Shown piece by piece: positions 12,304 through 24,957 of a stretch of DNA of 64,000 nt; within the stretch, counting starts at the first letter, position 1; the number at the start of each line of letters is the position of its first letter. The stretch is taken from NCBI GenBank assembly GCA_015698045.1, contig BLAL01000169.1, forward strand, positions 1,116,001 to 1,180,000, read 5' to 3'. This DNA is from Rhizophagus clarus. Taxonomy: Eukaryota > Glomeromycota > Glomeromycetes > Glomerales > Glomeraceae. The translations under genes were made by a program, and so were the position numbers. The notes beneath the pieces are model-generated. The model had not been told where the DNA came from, made no database searches, and was given only the letters and a program-made list of their open reading frames with translations.

Positions 12304-15300
12304 AGTATTAATTAATTTCTATCAAAAAATATATATAAAAATGATAATTAATATTAAACAATACATATTATACATTAATTAATATTTGTAAAAATACATA
12401 TTTTAATATTAAATAAATATTAGTTAATGTGTATAAAAATAAATATTTTAATATCAAACAATATATTATATAATACTACATTATATATAGTAAAATATAT
12501 TATACTATTAAAGAAATAATGAAATATATTTTAACCTTTATTCAAAAATTTTGTTTCTTTTCTTATTTTTTCTTTCTTTATTTATTCTTTTTTTTTCTTT
12601 TTATTTATTTATAAACAATTTTATTTTTTTAATTTTTTTAACATTTTTAATATTTTTATTTTCACACATAATTTTTATTTTTTTAGTTTTTTTTTAATAT
12701 TTTGTATTCAATTTAATCAATTTAATATTTTTTTAGTATCACAATTTAAAATCTACAAAAAAAAAATAAATAAAGAAATATTAGTAAATGTTTCTAGTTA
12801 ATAAAAATAAAAAAGAAATTAGTTTTACAATAAAAATTATAAAACTTATTATTTTATTTTTCTATTTAATTAAAAAATAAAACTTACAAGAAAAAAATAA
12901 ATATTAATAATATTTCTAAAAAAAATAAATAAATAAAATTCAAAATTTCATAACTAAACTTATTATTTTTATTAATTTACATAAAGTTTTAGTTAATTAA
13001 ACTTAATTGTTATAATTAATAAAATAAATTAAAAAAAAAGGTTTTTAATAAATACGATATATGTTAAAATAATTTATTTATTATTTGTTTTAAAATTTTT
13101 AAAAATTCTTATATAAATAAAATTACAAAATATTTTTTACTAATTATTAAATAAAATTTATATTTAATTTTAAATTTTATATAAAAAATAAATAAATTAA
13201 TTCTTTAATTTAAGTAATAAAAAATTTTTTATTTATTTATTATATAAAATTTTTTATATAAAATTGAGTTTAATAAAATGCAAAATATTTAAAAAAAATT
13301 TTATAAATATGTAATAAAGAATTAATTATATATAAATCTATATAATAAAATAATTTATTAATTTTAAATATTTTAAATTTTTATAAAATTAAATATTATA
13401 TTTTTAAAAAATATTATATTTTTTACAATAATATATATATATATTTTTTAATTATATATAAAATAAACATTGATTAAATAAACCTATTTTTTTATATTTA
13501 AATAAAATTATTTAATATATTAAAAATATAAATTTAAATATAATATATTAATTTAAAATTTTATTTTTTTTTTTTGTTTTTTAATTTTAAGTATAATTTA
13601 TTACTTTAATTAAAATAAAACCAATTTTTATATTTAAATAAAATTATCTAATAAGTTAAAATTACTTAAATTTAAATTTTTATAATAATTAATTTGATAT
13701 TTATAAAATATTACTTTTTGTATTATTAATTTTTTTTGTAAAATGCTATTTTGCAATTTTAAAATACTTTTTATTATTTTAATTTAAAGAATATTAACTT
13801 TAATTATTTTACTAATTAATTACAACCTTATTATATATATATTTTAATAAATTGTAATCTAGAACCCCAAACTATATATAAATAGGTTAGGGGTTGAGTT
13901 TGCTTATTGATCGATCATATAAAATTTTTAAAAAGTTGCTTATTTCAAAAGTATTTTTAAAAATTTCTTATCCTACATACTCCTGTATTTAAAAAATCTA
14001 CTAATTAGATTTATATCATTAGATTCAACTCAATAAGACGAATCTAACAGTATAAATTTTATCTTAATAGCATTAATATTAATCAAGATATCATAAATTG
14101 AAAATTTTATTATACATTATATCTGATATAAATAAGAGATATTTGGGATCCTTGTAATCTATTACAATATATAAAATTTTTATATTACTATAATATTATA
14201 ATTAATATCTTTATTTTAATTAAATAAAATTATTTTTTTCATACTTAAGTAAAATTATTTAGCAAAGTTAAATTTATAGTATTTATATTAAATTTTTATA
14301 ATGATTGATTTAATATTTATGAAATATAAATAAGTTTTGCATTTTAATTTTTTATTAATTATTTAATTTCAAGATTAAAAATATAATTTTATTATTTATA
14401 TTACATGAAATAAAACTTTTTACATTTAAATAAAATTATAAAAATTGATTTTAATTTTATAATTAAAATTTAATATACATAAAAAATTGTTATTTTTTAA
14501 AATATTATATTTAATAATTTATTAAAAATTTTTAGTAATATAAATAATATAATAAAAATATATTATATAATTATATAAATATTAATAGTATTAATAAAAT
14601 TGGTTTAGTAAAAATAATATAATAAAATTAAGTATTTATAAATTTGTATATTTTAAAATTGTTTTATATTAACTAAACTTCTTAATATTTTATATATATA
14701 AGAATTTTTTGAGATTTTGTTTTTTAATAAAATTATTTGTATAATTTCAGTTTAATATTTATTATTAAAATATTAATATTATAAGATAGTTGTATATTAA
14801 TAAAAATATTAGATTATTAAATAAAAATTAAGAAATCTTTAAATTTTATTAATTTAATTTAAATAATAATTGACTAACTAAATTTTAATGCATTAATTAT
14901 ATTAAATTTTAGTAATTAATTTTAATAATATTACTTTAAAATTTATTTTATTATTATTATAAATGGTTTTTTAAATTTTAAATATTGTAAAATTAAATAA
15001 TAATTAATTTTAAATTTGGTTTTTTAATTCTTAATTTTATAAATTATTTTTCTTTTTTAATAATTACTAAAATTTTTATTTTATATACTAAAAATTTTTT
15101 AAATTAATATTTATGATTATAAATTTTTCTTTAATATTCTATTTACTATGTATTTTTTTTAAAAAAATATAATTATTATAATTAAATTTTAATTATAATT
15201 ATTTTATTATTTTATTATATACTGTATATTTAATATCATTAATAAATAATACTATTTATAAGAAAAATGTGTTTAAAAGTCTATTATATTCTATTTAATT

Positions 15301-15599
15301 GTTAAATATTATAAAATTGTAGATAATATAATGGATTAAACTTATTAGGACTATAATGATAGCTAAAAATAATAGTAAGTAATTTTTTAGTTAGTGAAAA
15401 AAAAATTGGTCAATTTTTGTTATTTTTAATATTAAATTATAAAAAAAATAAAAAGTGTACAAAATTACGAATTATATTTTTAATTAGTAATAGTAACCGG
15501 TAATAAATAAAATTTAAACGTTTCTTAAAAATATTAATGGTTTTACGGTGTAAATCATATGATTTAAAGTATATACGAATTATAGTAAAATTAATATAT

Positions 15600-17264
15600 A
15601 ATTAATATTCTTCAGGAACTCGCCTTAAATGGTTTATAATCGTTCGTTCCCCCCTTGAAAGTGGCATATATTGTTGCTCTCCCACCACTTCACTATTCGT
15701 CACTTTTGTAGCTTTAGCTTCCGATATTTCTCAATCATTATTGAGAAATAATGAACTCACGCAATTATTGTTTTTTTTTTTTTTTTTAGAAAAACGAGTT
15801 TATTATAATTAACGATATTAATGTACGCAACATACTATACCGATTTTATGTATTTAAATCAATATAATTTATTTTCAAAAAATTTGAATATCTAACCATT
15901 TTCCTTGATATAATATTCTATAGACCGAAAACCTCTCACCAGATTTTACCACCAACTAATTTTATAATAACATTTATTTCTTCATCTTCGATTGTATTTC
16001 TTTAGTGACATTACTCCGTTTGTTGATTGTGCATCTCTGATCAGATAATCTTTTCCTTTTCACTGAGATTTCATTTTTCTGAAAACCGAATTTTCACTAA
16101 GGTGATGATATAATTCATTATAGAGGATTTCTGAAGTTTTGTGAATTTAATCAACTAACATTATCAAACATTATAACCGAAGATTATTGATGTTTCGCGC
16201 AGTAAACTTCAGCAACTTTCCATCCTGAAATGCAAGTTGATAGCTTTTCCAAAATTTCTTCAAATTTCTCTTGATGCAATCTTGGTTAATGTCGTTTTCT
16301 TTCACCTCTTGTTCTCCATAAACAATGTGAGGTTAATTTTTATGTGACAGGGTCGTTATCCGTTTTTTTTTGCGTCTTCTCATTTTAGTTTGCGTATTGA
16401 TACTAGTTATCGTCGTAAGTAGACGTTTAATTGAGAATTACGCGTACTATAAGGTATAAAGTATTAATTAATATACCACGCAAATAGAAAGCCCGCCAAG
16501 ATGATTATATAAACAAACTAATGATAGTAATGGTAGATCTAATACGGTAGTCTACAAATAACGAAAATTTGACAAGCACATACGAAAGCCGTTTAGCAGT
16601 ATTTTTTGCAAATTTGTTCGGGTAGATAGAAATGAAGAATCTCGAAAGTGACGCTTAAAATAAGTCAACAAAATGTAACTCAGCAATTGAAAGACATTGT
16701 ACTAGATGGAGATGGAAAATGTTTAATACTTGAGTGATTTCGGAGAATGACATTAGTAAAAACGAGTTAATAAAGGTTACCTTATTAGTTGATTTTCATT
16801 CGAACAAACTACAAAGTATAATATTTCCAAACCCTCCAGTATGAAGTGCCGAAGAAATGTTGGAGACAAAAGTCCTGAATAAGACATTGGCGATGAATAC
16901 TTCCCACCACGCTAATCATTATTTCTTGAACTAATTAAATAATAGATTGTCGCTCAGGCCTTATCATGGAAGGGGCATAACTTAATTCACATGAAATAGG
17001 ATTATGTAAAATATTACAATAAAGTGTAAATCTCGTGTATAAAAGTATTAAAATAGTTTTTTTCCCTTTCACTGCTTAACCATTTTCGAATACGGATGAT
17101 TCGATTATCGGCTGATCTTTTACTTTTGTTGGTACTAGCTGACGATCATTGATCAGGTTATTGCCTTTTGGAATTATCACTCCGTTCAATAATTTATACA
17201 TAAACAATATTTTTTAATTCCCCCCCCCCTCAATTTTCCATTATTTATTTTTTTTCATTTTATC
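15600..17264. other. Intergenic region of normal complexity, no gene seen
   Basis: Composition recovers from the AT-rich block, but all frames are short and no domain was recognised. It holds one perfect hairpin near 15736-15761. The C-rich tract followed by a T-rich stretch just before 17265 is the likely leader of the PARG-like gene. Confidence 0.5.
15736..15761. repeat. Perfect inverted repeat
   Basis: TATTTCTCAA, a 6-nt spacer, then TTGAGAAATA: ten perfectly paired bases. Function unknown. Confidence 0.6.
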
Positions 17265-18434
17265 ATGGAATTAAATCAAATACTAGAAGTAATAAATAAT
17301 CATCTAACTCATCATGAATCATTTATACCAAGTGAATTGGTAAAATCTAATTCACCAGAATGGTATTGTAAAAATAAGAAATTAGTTTATGAAATGGCTA
17401 CCCCTGAAGGGGCAAATTCATTTCATGGTAAAATGGAATATACAAGATGGGAAGAATTTCCTTTACCAAAATCTTTTAAAGGTGAAAACGATACTTTTAA
17501 AGATGGAAAAGTGATGGAAATTGAAGTTAGGAACGATGTATTTGATTATTCTCCACCTGAAGACGATAACACGGTAAATTGGTATATTAATTTTGCAGAT
17601 AGAAATGTGTTTGGATATTATGGAGGAAATTTATTCGCGCAAGATGAAAGTCAATGTTTAGAACATCCAGCATTATGTTCACTTCGAGATTATCTTGTAA
17701 AAAGAGATCAAGTGAGTTGTCTTACAACCGCTCATCCAGTTCTCACCAAAATTTCATCCTCACCATCATATATATCAACACCAATATTAATTAGAGGCGT
17801 AGAAAGAAAAGTACAGGTTAAAACTGATGTTAACGAGAATGAAAAACGCCCATTTGGATTATATGGAAACGTATTTGCAATTGCATCACCTGAAACTATT
17901 AAATTAGCGACAACAATATATGATAAAAGAATTGATCCAAAAACAGGAAGTCCTTATTACTCTAATATTATTGCTATTGAAGCCCCAAAATACGGACGCG
18001 GAAGTTATACTTTTGATACTATTAAAAGAATATTGGCTACCGCTTATTCAGGGTTTCTTGCTGCTAAATTTGAAAGTTTAGTGGAAAAGGGAATACTTGA
18101 AAGAAATCATGAAGAGAATCAAGAACATACTAAAATAAATATTAAAGAAGAAAGTGTATCAAAACCGAGAGTAATTATTCACACAGGAAATTGGGGATGT
18201 GGTGCTTATGGTGGTAATATTTCTATTATGTCTTGTTTACAAATTGCGGCTGCTCATTTGGCTGGCATTGATAAAATTATTTATCATGCCATGGGTAATC
18301 AAATTGATTTTAATTCTGGTTTGCAAGTTTATAATGAATTAGTTAAAGATGCAGAGGGTGATGTTAAAGTTGATAAGTTTATTATAAATGTTGAATCAAA
18401 AGATTTTCAATGGGGTCTTAGTAACGGGACTTAA
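17265..18434 (+). CDS. PARG-like poly(ADP-ribose) glycohydrolase / macrodomain protein
   Basis: A 389-aa single-exon frame. The PARG signature (GGG-x6-8-Q-E-E after a V-x-F-A-N strand) is matched by INFADRNVFGYYGGNLFAQDE at residues 108-128, where Q126-D127-E128 aligns with Q-E-E and E128 with the catalytic Glu. TGNWGCGAYGGN at 307-318 matches the T-G-N-W-G-C-G-x-F-G-G-D block late in the PARG catalytic domain. Such enzymes remove ADP-ribose from modified proteins. The family is usually longer in animals; this looks like a minimal microbial-type version. The start is the first ATG after a T-rich leader. Asp in place of the first Glu of Q-E-E and the two-Gly loop are departures, so activity is not certain. 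Confidence 0.75.
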   Translation: MELNQILEVINNHLTHHESFIPSELVKSNSPEWYCKNKKLVYEMATPEGANSFHGKMEYTRWEEFPLPKSFKGENDTFKDGKVMEIEVRNDVFDYSPPEDDNTVNWYINFADRNVFGYYGGNLFAQDESQCLEHPALCSLRDYLVKRDQVSCLTTAHPVLTKISSSPSYISTPILIRGVERKVQVKTDVNENEKRPFGLYGNVFAIASPETIKLATTIYDKRIDPKTGSPYYSNIIAIEAPKYGRGSYTFDTIKRILATAYSGFLAAKFESLVEKGILERNHEENQEHTKINIKEESVSKPRVIIHTGNWGCGAYGGNISIMSCLQIAAAHLAGIDKIIYHAMGNQIDFNSGLQVYNELVKDAEGDVKVDKFIINVESKDFQWGLSNGT

Positions 18435-19710
18435 AATATGTAAATGAACTCCGGACCGAATTCCGGTCGTAAGCATGCTTCATACATATTGAACGTTGTA
18501 CAAACAATCTTAATTAGATACCCCCAAATTTCATCATATTTTTGGAGTCATAACACAAACAAAAATGTAAGATACAGGTTCGCATTGAAAAAATAAATTT
18601 TTTAAAAACATTATTCCGATACTATTTATACTTCTTCGGATTTCTAATCAGGAAATTTTTTTTTTGTAAAGAGCTTCGGATTTTCGATGAGTCAGAAAAT
18701 AAACATCATAACAGAAATATTTCTCTTTATATGCTTTATCTTTTTTTTCATTAAAAAAAGGTCATCCAATAATCATATTTTATGTAATGTCAAGTCAGAA
18801 TGTAAGGGATATTTTGTGTAACAGTTTCATATATTTTTTGTTCATTCTTGAATCAAAACTAGTAATTTTCCGAAATAAAAAGTGATCTACGTTAAGGATA
18901 TAAAGCAAAAGGAAAGGAATAAAAGTAATTTTAAAGTTAAAAAATATCTGGGGAAAAAACTAAGCGATTATTTGAAAGAATGAATGTGATCTTCTCACGG
19001 TAGATTAATCTATTTGGCTTATATCTGCAATTGGTATTGTTTGAAATATTGTTCATTTATTTTATTTGTGTTTGCATTTATTAACTATATAGTTAGCTAC
19101 TTTCCTTAGCGAAGCTGACGGATGTCAATTAAAAATTACCTGCTAAATGCATATATTACGTTAATATATATATGTATATATATATATTTTGAACAAAAGG
19201 CGTAAAAAATTAAAGTTTTATTTTACGCCCAAATTTATAGAAAATCAACAGGAAATATTACTGGTAATTATCCTAACGCACATCTATTGAAATTTAATAT
19301 TTTATTTTTAGGTTTAAATCATCATTGATGATCCTATGACATTTAAACAACATACAAAACGAAGGAGACGGAAAAACATCTATGAATTATTACAATTTTC
19401 CATTATACCCTGAGTTGATAAGGGACAAAGAAATAAATATTGGCTGTTTTGCCTGTTTCTATTTTAACTTTCTATTATTTATTTTAAACAAAGTACTACA
19501 TTAAATGACGTAGTTAGAAGTCACGTACTGTTATATAACCCAAAAAATAGCGCTCTACATATATATTTATAGTATATACTTCTCCTGTAAATTTCTATCC
19601 TAATTAAGTTTAATTCAGGTTTATCAGTTTGTGTTAGATTATCCAATTACTCCATACGGAAAACTTGCTTCTTTTAATATAGTATAAATATAGTGAAGCG
19701 TGTTTTTCAG

Positions 19711-19753
<43 letters not shown>

Positions 19754-19957
19754 TAAACGAGACTTTTCTATTATCGTTTAAAAAAAAATTAATTTTCTTA
19801 CGAACTAAAACCTTTTAAGCTCTAGTGAAAAAAAAAAAAAAAAAATCTCACATAAATAGAATATACCTATTTTTTATGCAAATTATTTATTTGTTTTTTG
19901 TAACGGTTTTCTTTTTTTAACGAAAAAAAGGTTCTTTTTTCTCATCAGGAATTCATA
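18435..19957. other. Intergenic, no gene seen
   Basis: 3' region of the PARG-like gene and 5' region of the CRIB gene. It contains a (TA)n tract near 19165-19190 and a long T run directly joined to an A run (about 19710-19753). No open frame of note. Confidence 0.5.
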
Positions 19958-20825
19958 ATGGGCGGTTGTATTTCTTCTTTTTCACAAAAGCAAACAAAAC
20001 TAGATACTGGTATTAGTTCTGCAACATATTCACAAACAATAAATAAAAAATCCGTCAATAACCGTTTTCACGAAAATGATAATGTAAATGGTTCTTCTGC
20101 TAATAATAATGCCAACAAAGCTAAAGTTGTTAAAAGACAAAAAAAGAAAATTCATAAAGGTCTTATCGGTCTTCCTTCTAATTTTCAACATACCGGTCAT
20201 ATCGGTATCACCGAATTGCGTAGTGGTAAAGTTGACGTAAGTGTTTAAATCACGATTAAAGTTAGACCTTGTTAAAAATTGGTATTCTTCTTACCCTAAT
20301 TTGGTTTGTTTAATTTTAGCCTGAAAAAATTAAAAATCAAATGGCTGAAGTTGCAGCTGCTCTTAGTTTAGAAGGTTTGAACATAGGATCCACAATTCCA
20401 TCGGTTAATGATACCGATACCAATAATGATAATAATCATGAAACTTCCACGTTTACTCAAACACCCTCAGAACAGCAAATTGTTACTGATAATAATAATA
20501 ATGATAATAATAGTAATAATAGTAGGCCAATTTCTCTTCAAAATGATACTCAATTTAAAGTTAAGGTAAATTAATCTTCAATTAATTAATGCACTAGCTA
20601 AAATAACTAAAAAGAGAATATGGTTAATAAAATTTCTTTTCTTTGTAGAGAAAACCAACTTTAACACCAATTTCTTCTCCAGTGCAGCAACAACAAAATT
20701 CTCAGCAATTGCCATCTTTTACATCAAATCCAGTAGTTGATCCAATGACTGAAATCGTTGCTGCACTGAAAATGCCAATTGATGGAAATTTTGATAGGCA
20801 AAACGATCAAAAATTAGTAGTTTAA
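19958..20825 (+). CDS. CRIB-domain (Cdc42/Rac-binding) small effector, three exons
   Basis: Exons 19958-20236, 20320-20565 and 20649-20825 join in phase 0 over GT-AG introns of 83 nt each, giving about 233 aa. The N-terminus MGGCISS fits N-myristoylation at Gly2 with a palmitoylatable Cys4, placing the protein at membranes. A basic stretch (residues 57-67) leads into a CRIB motif at 70-83, IGLPSNFQHTGHIG, matching I-S-x-P-x-F-x-H-x-x-H-V-G. Myristoyl/palmitoyl plus basic plus CRIB recalls small Cdc42 effectors, so a role in polarity or hyphal growth is inferred. The remainder is Ser/Asn/Gln-rich with two related short motifs, QMAEVAAALSLEG at the start of exon 2 and PMTEIVAALKMPI near the C-terminus. 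Confidence 0.8.
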
Positions 20826-22973
20826 ACGCTTCTGTTGTAAATATGATATTAATGAAGTCATATCTTAATTAATTACGGTATGTATATTGACTAATAAATA
20901 GTGAATTAGTTTATTTTATTCACAATGCTAATTTAATTTTAAACTCTTATAAATTAGAACTTTTAATTTTATTCCCCTATTTAGTTTAATATATTATGAT
21001 ATATTTTATATTTAAGTGTTAAAAATGCTACATTTATTTAGTTAGAACGGCTAAACAAATGAATTCCGACGAATGAGCAGATTCAGATAGAGTGTATTAT
21101 TATGATTATTTGCGATATATTTTTTTTTCTTTTTTTTTTGAAATTTAGGTTATCTCGGCATACTTGTTATAACAGAAAATAGGTGTATTGCTATCTATTT
21201 GGATTACTTCTTTTTTATTTTTTGTTTTTTTTTTTTTTTAACACAGTTTCATTATTCTCTTTATTCCTGGGGAGTACATTATTAGCTAGTATACTGCGTA
21301 TACTATTGAAAAAGTAATTATGATATTCCCTCGGATCTCATCAACCATTTTGTTTTTCACACGCTATGAAATATTATTTATCAATATTTCTATTTTTCTC
21401 CATATATGACATATATCTCTTTGTTATTTAATTAAGGAAATTAGGATAATTGATTTCTCCTTTTGTCCTTAGTTACTAGTTTTAGGTGTTTAGCGCTTAG
21501 TAAAGTATGTTTTATAAGTGTTTAGTTGTCAGGCAAGTATTAAGCCATTAATTTCTTAGGTCTAAAATTTTTAATTCTGATGAAAAAGCTTTTTTTTTGA
21601 AAAAAAAAAGATTGTTATTTGTTGAAGAAAAGTTTATCAAAAAAAGGAATATGAAAAGGTATCCTTTAATAAATTGAATCATACTACTTTTAAAATCATC
21701 ATAATTTCATGAATATTTTATAATTCATAAAATATAAAAATAAAAACATGTTTACTAATAATAAATATTGAGTAATAAATAATTTTTTACTTTAGAAATT
21801 TTTAACTAATGTAAAAGAATATAATATTTATTATTATTTAGATTTTTAATATAATTTAACTATTAAACAATAATTAATTTTTTATTTAAAATTTATAAAT
21901 GTATAATCTAAATTTCAAAATTTTATAAAAATATTGATAATGTAATATATTATTTAATATTATTATTCCTTTGCAAAATAATGCAATTTGAGGGTTTATT
22001 AATTATATAAAAATATAGAATAATTATATTTCATATAACTTATACCAATTTAATATAAAAATTATAGAAATATCTTATCATATATCCTTAATATTAAGTT
22101 CAACTACTCTGGATTCTAATAGTAATATTACTACTCTTATACACTTATTCTGATTTAAATGAAAAATTTTCATACTAAAATGATTTATATTAATTACTGA
22201 CTTTTAATAAATAATAAATAATATTAAAAGTAAAAAAATTCAAAATTTAAAAAATATAATTTCAAATCTTATATTATATTTAGAAATCTATCTAAAAATA
22301 GCAAAAATATTAGAAATAAGTTTAACTTTAATAAAAACTTATTATTATCATCTATTTTTATAAAAATATGAATTACCATCTATATCAAAAAATTATAAGA
22401 AGGCATTTCATATAAATATACATTTTTATTAAAAATTTATATTAAATATAAATTGATATTTATCGCTGTTTTCAAAAAGGTTGAATCTGATTGTGTCAAT
22501 CAATTATAATAAATACAGAAAAAACTGTGATTTTTGCAAATCAGATTGATGTATTACTAGTATATCACTTATTAACACAAATTTTTTTGTTATACCAAGA
22601 AAACAGAGTCATACCACGTGTTTTTAGTAGTTTTTGGGAAGCTTCGCTCTACTTTTCTTAGGAGATTACTAGTGATTATTCCTTCGATTATATACAATTA
22701 CAAATACTTACAAACGATTACAAATGATTACAAATAATTACCAAATGTTTTCACATTACATATTACAATTATTATACTTGTAAAGCTTGTTCAAATAAAA
22801 TTTTGGGATATTTCTTGGTAAAAAGACTTATATATATATATTTTTTAACATTTACTTTGGCTACTTCCTCTCTTTTTATTAACAGTAGGTATTATAATAG
22901 CTCTATCTTACGTTTTGTAGTTATTGCAACTATTGACTCTTTTTATTCTATTTATTTTTAAATAGAAAACAAT
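20826..22973. other. Intergenic, AT-rich
   Basis: No gene seen. Near 22484-22555 there is a hairpin AATCTGATT ... AATCAGATT, and near 22693-22742 a short array of attacaaat-type units (about 11 bp). The last 200 bp may be the 5' part of the Tc1-like element. Confidence 0.5.
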
Positions 22974-23235
22974 ATGCTTAAAAAATTAAGCGAAGATTTA
23001 CGGTGGAGAGTTGTATATCTATATGCTGATGGTTGCTCAATCATAGATATTGCTAATATATTATATATGAGCAAGTCCTCTGTAAATAGAATAATAAATA
23101 TGTATGAAAAATGGGCTTGCGTAACTAATCCTTTTAAAGGAGTTTTTGGTAAAAAGAAGCTCTTTAATAGAAATGATATGTATATTCTTCAAAGTCTTAT
23201 AAAAGATAAAGTTAACTGGTATTTAGATGAACACA
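22974..23235 (+). pseudogene. Tc1/mariner-type transposase, N-terminal fragment
   Basis: Residues 1-87 form the helix-turn-helix DNA-binding half of a Tc1/IS630-type transposase: DLRWRVVYLYADGCSIIDIA followed by KSSVNRIINMYE and a second helix-rich block ending DKVNWYLDE. A full protein would be about 330-350 aa with a DDE domain, but the frame diverges at about 23230 where a hairpin sequence starts. I did not find the missing DDE half elsewhere in the window. It therefore marks an old element broken by a later insertion or deletion. Confidence 0.65.
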
Positions 23236-23294
23236 ATGGGAAAGTGGGGGTTTAAGGACTGAAGGTCTGGCCCCCCACTGAAACATTGTGTGTG
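23231..23294. repeat. 64-bp inverted repeat (hairpin) at the transposase breakpoint
   Basis: Arms ACACAATG....AGTGGGGG and CCCCCCACT....CATTGTGT pair at 16 positions with a 4-nt internal mismatch and a loop of about 20 nt. It sits exactly where Tc1-like coding similarity stops, so it may be a small inserted MITE or the end of the larger element that follows. Confidence 0.6.
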
Positions 23295-23299
23295 TGGGC

Positions 23300-24060
23300 C
23301 ACAGAACGTTAAAAACAATATTGATTTTTCTTATTATATTAGAAGAGCTTCTATCAGCTCTAGAATCTTAATTTTGATATTATATTTCTTAATTCTGTGG
23401 GGCTTCTCTAACCTCAGAAAGCATATCGATTTTTATTACTATATTAGATAAGCTTCTAATAGCTTTAGAATCCTAATTTCTATATCAATTTTTCAGTTAT
23501 ATTTATTAAATCTAACGAAAATTATTATATCAGGAATTGATTCTGCGCGAGTTAGCTCTTTAAATAGCATATTTACTACTTAAGTCTAACGAAAATAAGT
23601 CTAACAGTTCTTATTATCCCATAAATAAATCTAACAATTTTTTTAAGTCTAACGAAAAATCATGTGACTTTTAAATCTAACGAACTTTTATATATATACA
23701 AGAATGCCTTCTGTACAAGCTAGCTCATTAAATAGCATAATTGTTAAATAAATCTAACAGGATTTTTGTCCCAACTTTTCCTTAATCAAGAACGGGTTCA
23801 ATGCAGACTAGCTTATTAAATAGCATATTTTATATAAAAGTCTAACGAAATATCATTCTATAAAAATCCAAAAGAAATCTGCAGAATTGCCCCAACTTTT
23901 CCTTAGTTAAGAACAGGTTCAGCACAGGCTAGCTCATCAAAATAGCATATTAATCATAAAACTTTAATAAAAAATATGCTTCACGCCTCTAGCTAAAAAG
24001 CAAGTCTAACAAAAATTTAGTAAATGCCCATTGAATATTACGCCTAAAATTCTGACTAGA
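23300..24060 (+). repeat. Degenerate repeats with AAGTCTAACGAAA and TAGCTCATTAAATAGCATATT words
   Basis: A roughly 110-bp segment (about 23313-23375) is repeated near 23416-23480. Further on, a module of 'gctagctcattaaatagcatatt' type followed by 'aagtctaacgaaa' recurs near 23555, 23720, 23810 and 23930, with a shared 'ccccaacttttcctta' block in the last two. No coding frame. This looks like the repetitive non-coding end of the element to the right. Confidence 0.6.
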
Positions 24061-24099
24061 ATTAAGGTATAAAGCTAGCCGAAATAATCTTTGCTTTAC

Positions 24100-24560
24100 C
24101 TATTCTGGCTGACAACTATCACAATAATCTTCCTCTTCTAGTTTTATCAGAAGAAGACGACATTCCCTGCAAAGAGAAATATTAAGATTTGTAAGCCTAT
24201 TTCTATAGGCATCCATTATTTCCTCATAACTTCTTTCTTGTATTTCTGATCGAAGTCTATTATAGAATTGGCTAACATAGAATTGGCTAACATAAGTTCT
24301 TTCTTTGTCGAAGTCTATCATAGTATTGGGTAACATAATAACCTCTAACATGCAGTGGACATCACCCACAAGCAGAGGATGTAGGCTTTTCACAATCAGA
24401 ACATGGTATCCATTTTTTTTTAGCTTTCCAATGGAATCGACATCCTTCAGGCCTAGTACTACCATTCCCACAAGCCTTTCCGGTATTGCAGAAAAATGGG
24501 CAAGAATATTTGCCGATTATCCTACTTTTTTATTACTAGAATTAAAAAGATTAATTAATA
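24100..24560 (-). pseudogene. Cys-rich zinc-ribbon-like ORF, frameshifted
   Basis: Two frames carry complementary parts. In one, Cys-rich words occur early (CPFFC, then ACGNG, then PCSDCE). The other (24100-24471) ends LCRECRLLLIKLEEEDYCDSC, two C-x2-C knuckles spaced like a zinc ribbon. A direct duplication of tagaattggctaacata near 24262-24292 adds a few codons. I do not know the family. It lies between repeat DNA and the zinc-finger ORF on the other strand, and belongs to the older gag/integrase element. Confidence 0.35.
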
Positions 24561-24707
24561 ATTAATTAATGCTTCAGTTTTGCAATAGCTAGAACCACTT
24601 CAGAAAGCTTGTAAATACTTATCTTCGGTAGGGTTTCTATGAACGAAAAGTGATAGGTACATAGGAAATGAATAATTAAAGAAAAAATTATATAAGCAAG
24701 TAATAGC

Positions 24708-24926
24708 ATGACGGTTAGAGCTAACACCATAGTTAGAAAAACAAGAAGTGATAAAAAAGATACAATCTGTAAACGTTGTGATCATGAATGCTTAACACCC
24801 CAAAAACTTCATGAACATCTTAAGCAAAAAAATCCATGCAAACCATTACAAAAGCAGAAGGAAGTAGCTTCTATTCAAACGCCAATTCAGATGTCTGATC
24901 AAAAAGCTATCCAACAGGCTATCTAA
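24708..24926 (+). CDS. Small zinc-finger ORF (C-x2-C...H-x5-C)
   Basis: A 72-codon frame with a CKRCDHECLTPQKLHEHLKQ core at residues about 21-40 and a closing Cys six residues later: a C2HC finger in which the last ligand is Cys. Similar fingers recur in the same element at about 38550-38620 (plus) and 38780-38850 (minus). It ends at a TAA just before the next ORF. It may be the N-terminal exon or a frame-broken part of the ORF at 24958. No function assigned. Confidence 0.4.
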   Translation: MTVRANTIVRKTRSDKKDTICKRCDHECLTPQKLHEHLKQKNPCKPLQKQKEVASIQTPIQMSDQKAIQQAI

Positions 24927-24957
24927 GCTTCCACAAGCAGAAAGCTCTAGTGTAAAT

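Larger units (their letters stand above)
7640..15600. other. Extremely AT-rich block
   Basis: Almost pure A/T sequence, visibly richer than the flanking DNA, with hardly any open frame and only islands of normal complexity (about 9455-9860, 11280-12250, 13860-14160). The islands are listed separately. The rest has no gene that I can support; it resembles decayed repetitive or heterochromatic DNA. Confidence 0.7.
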
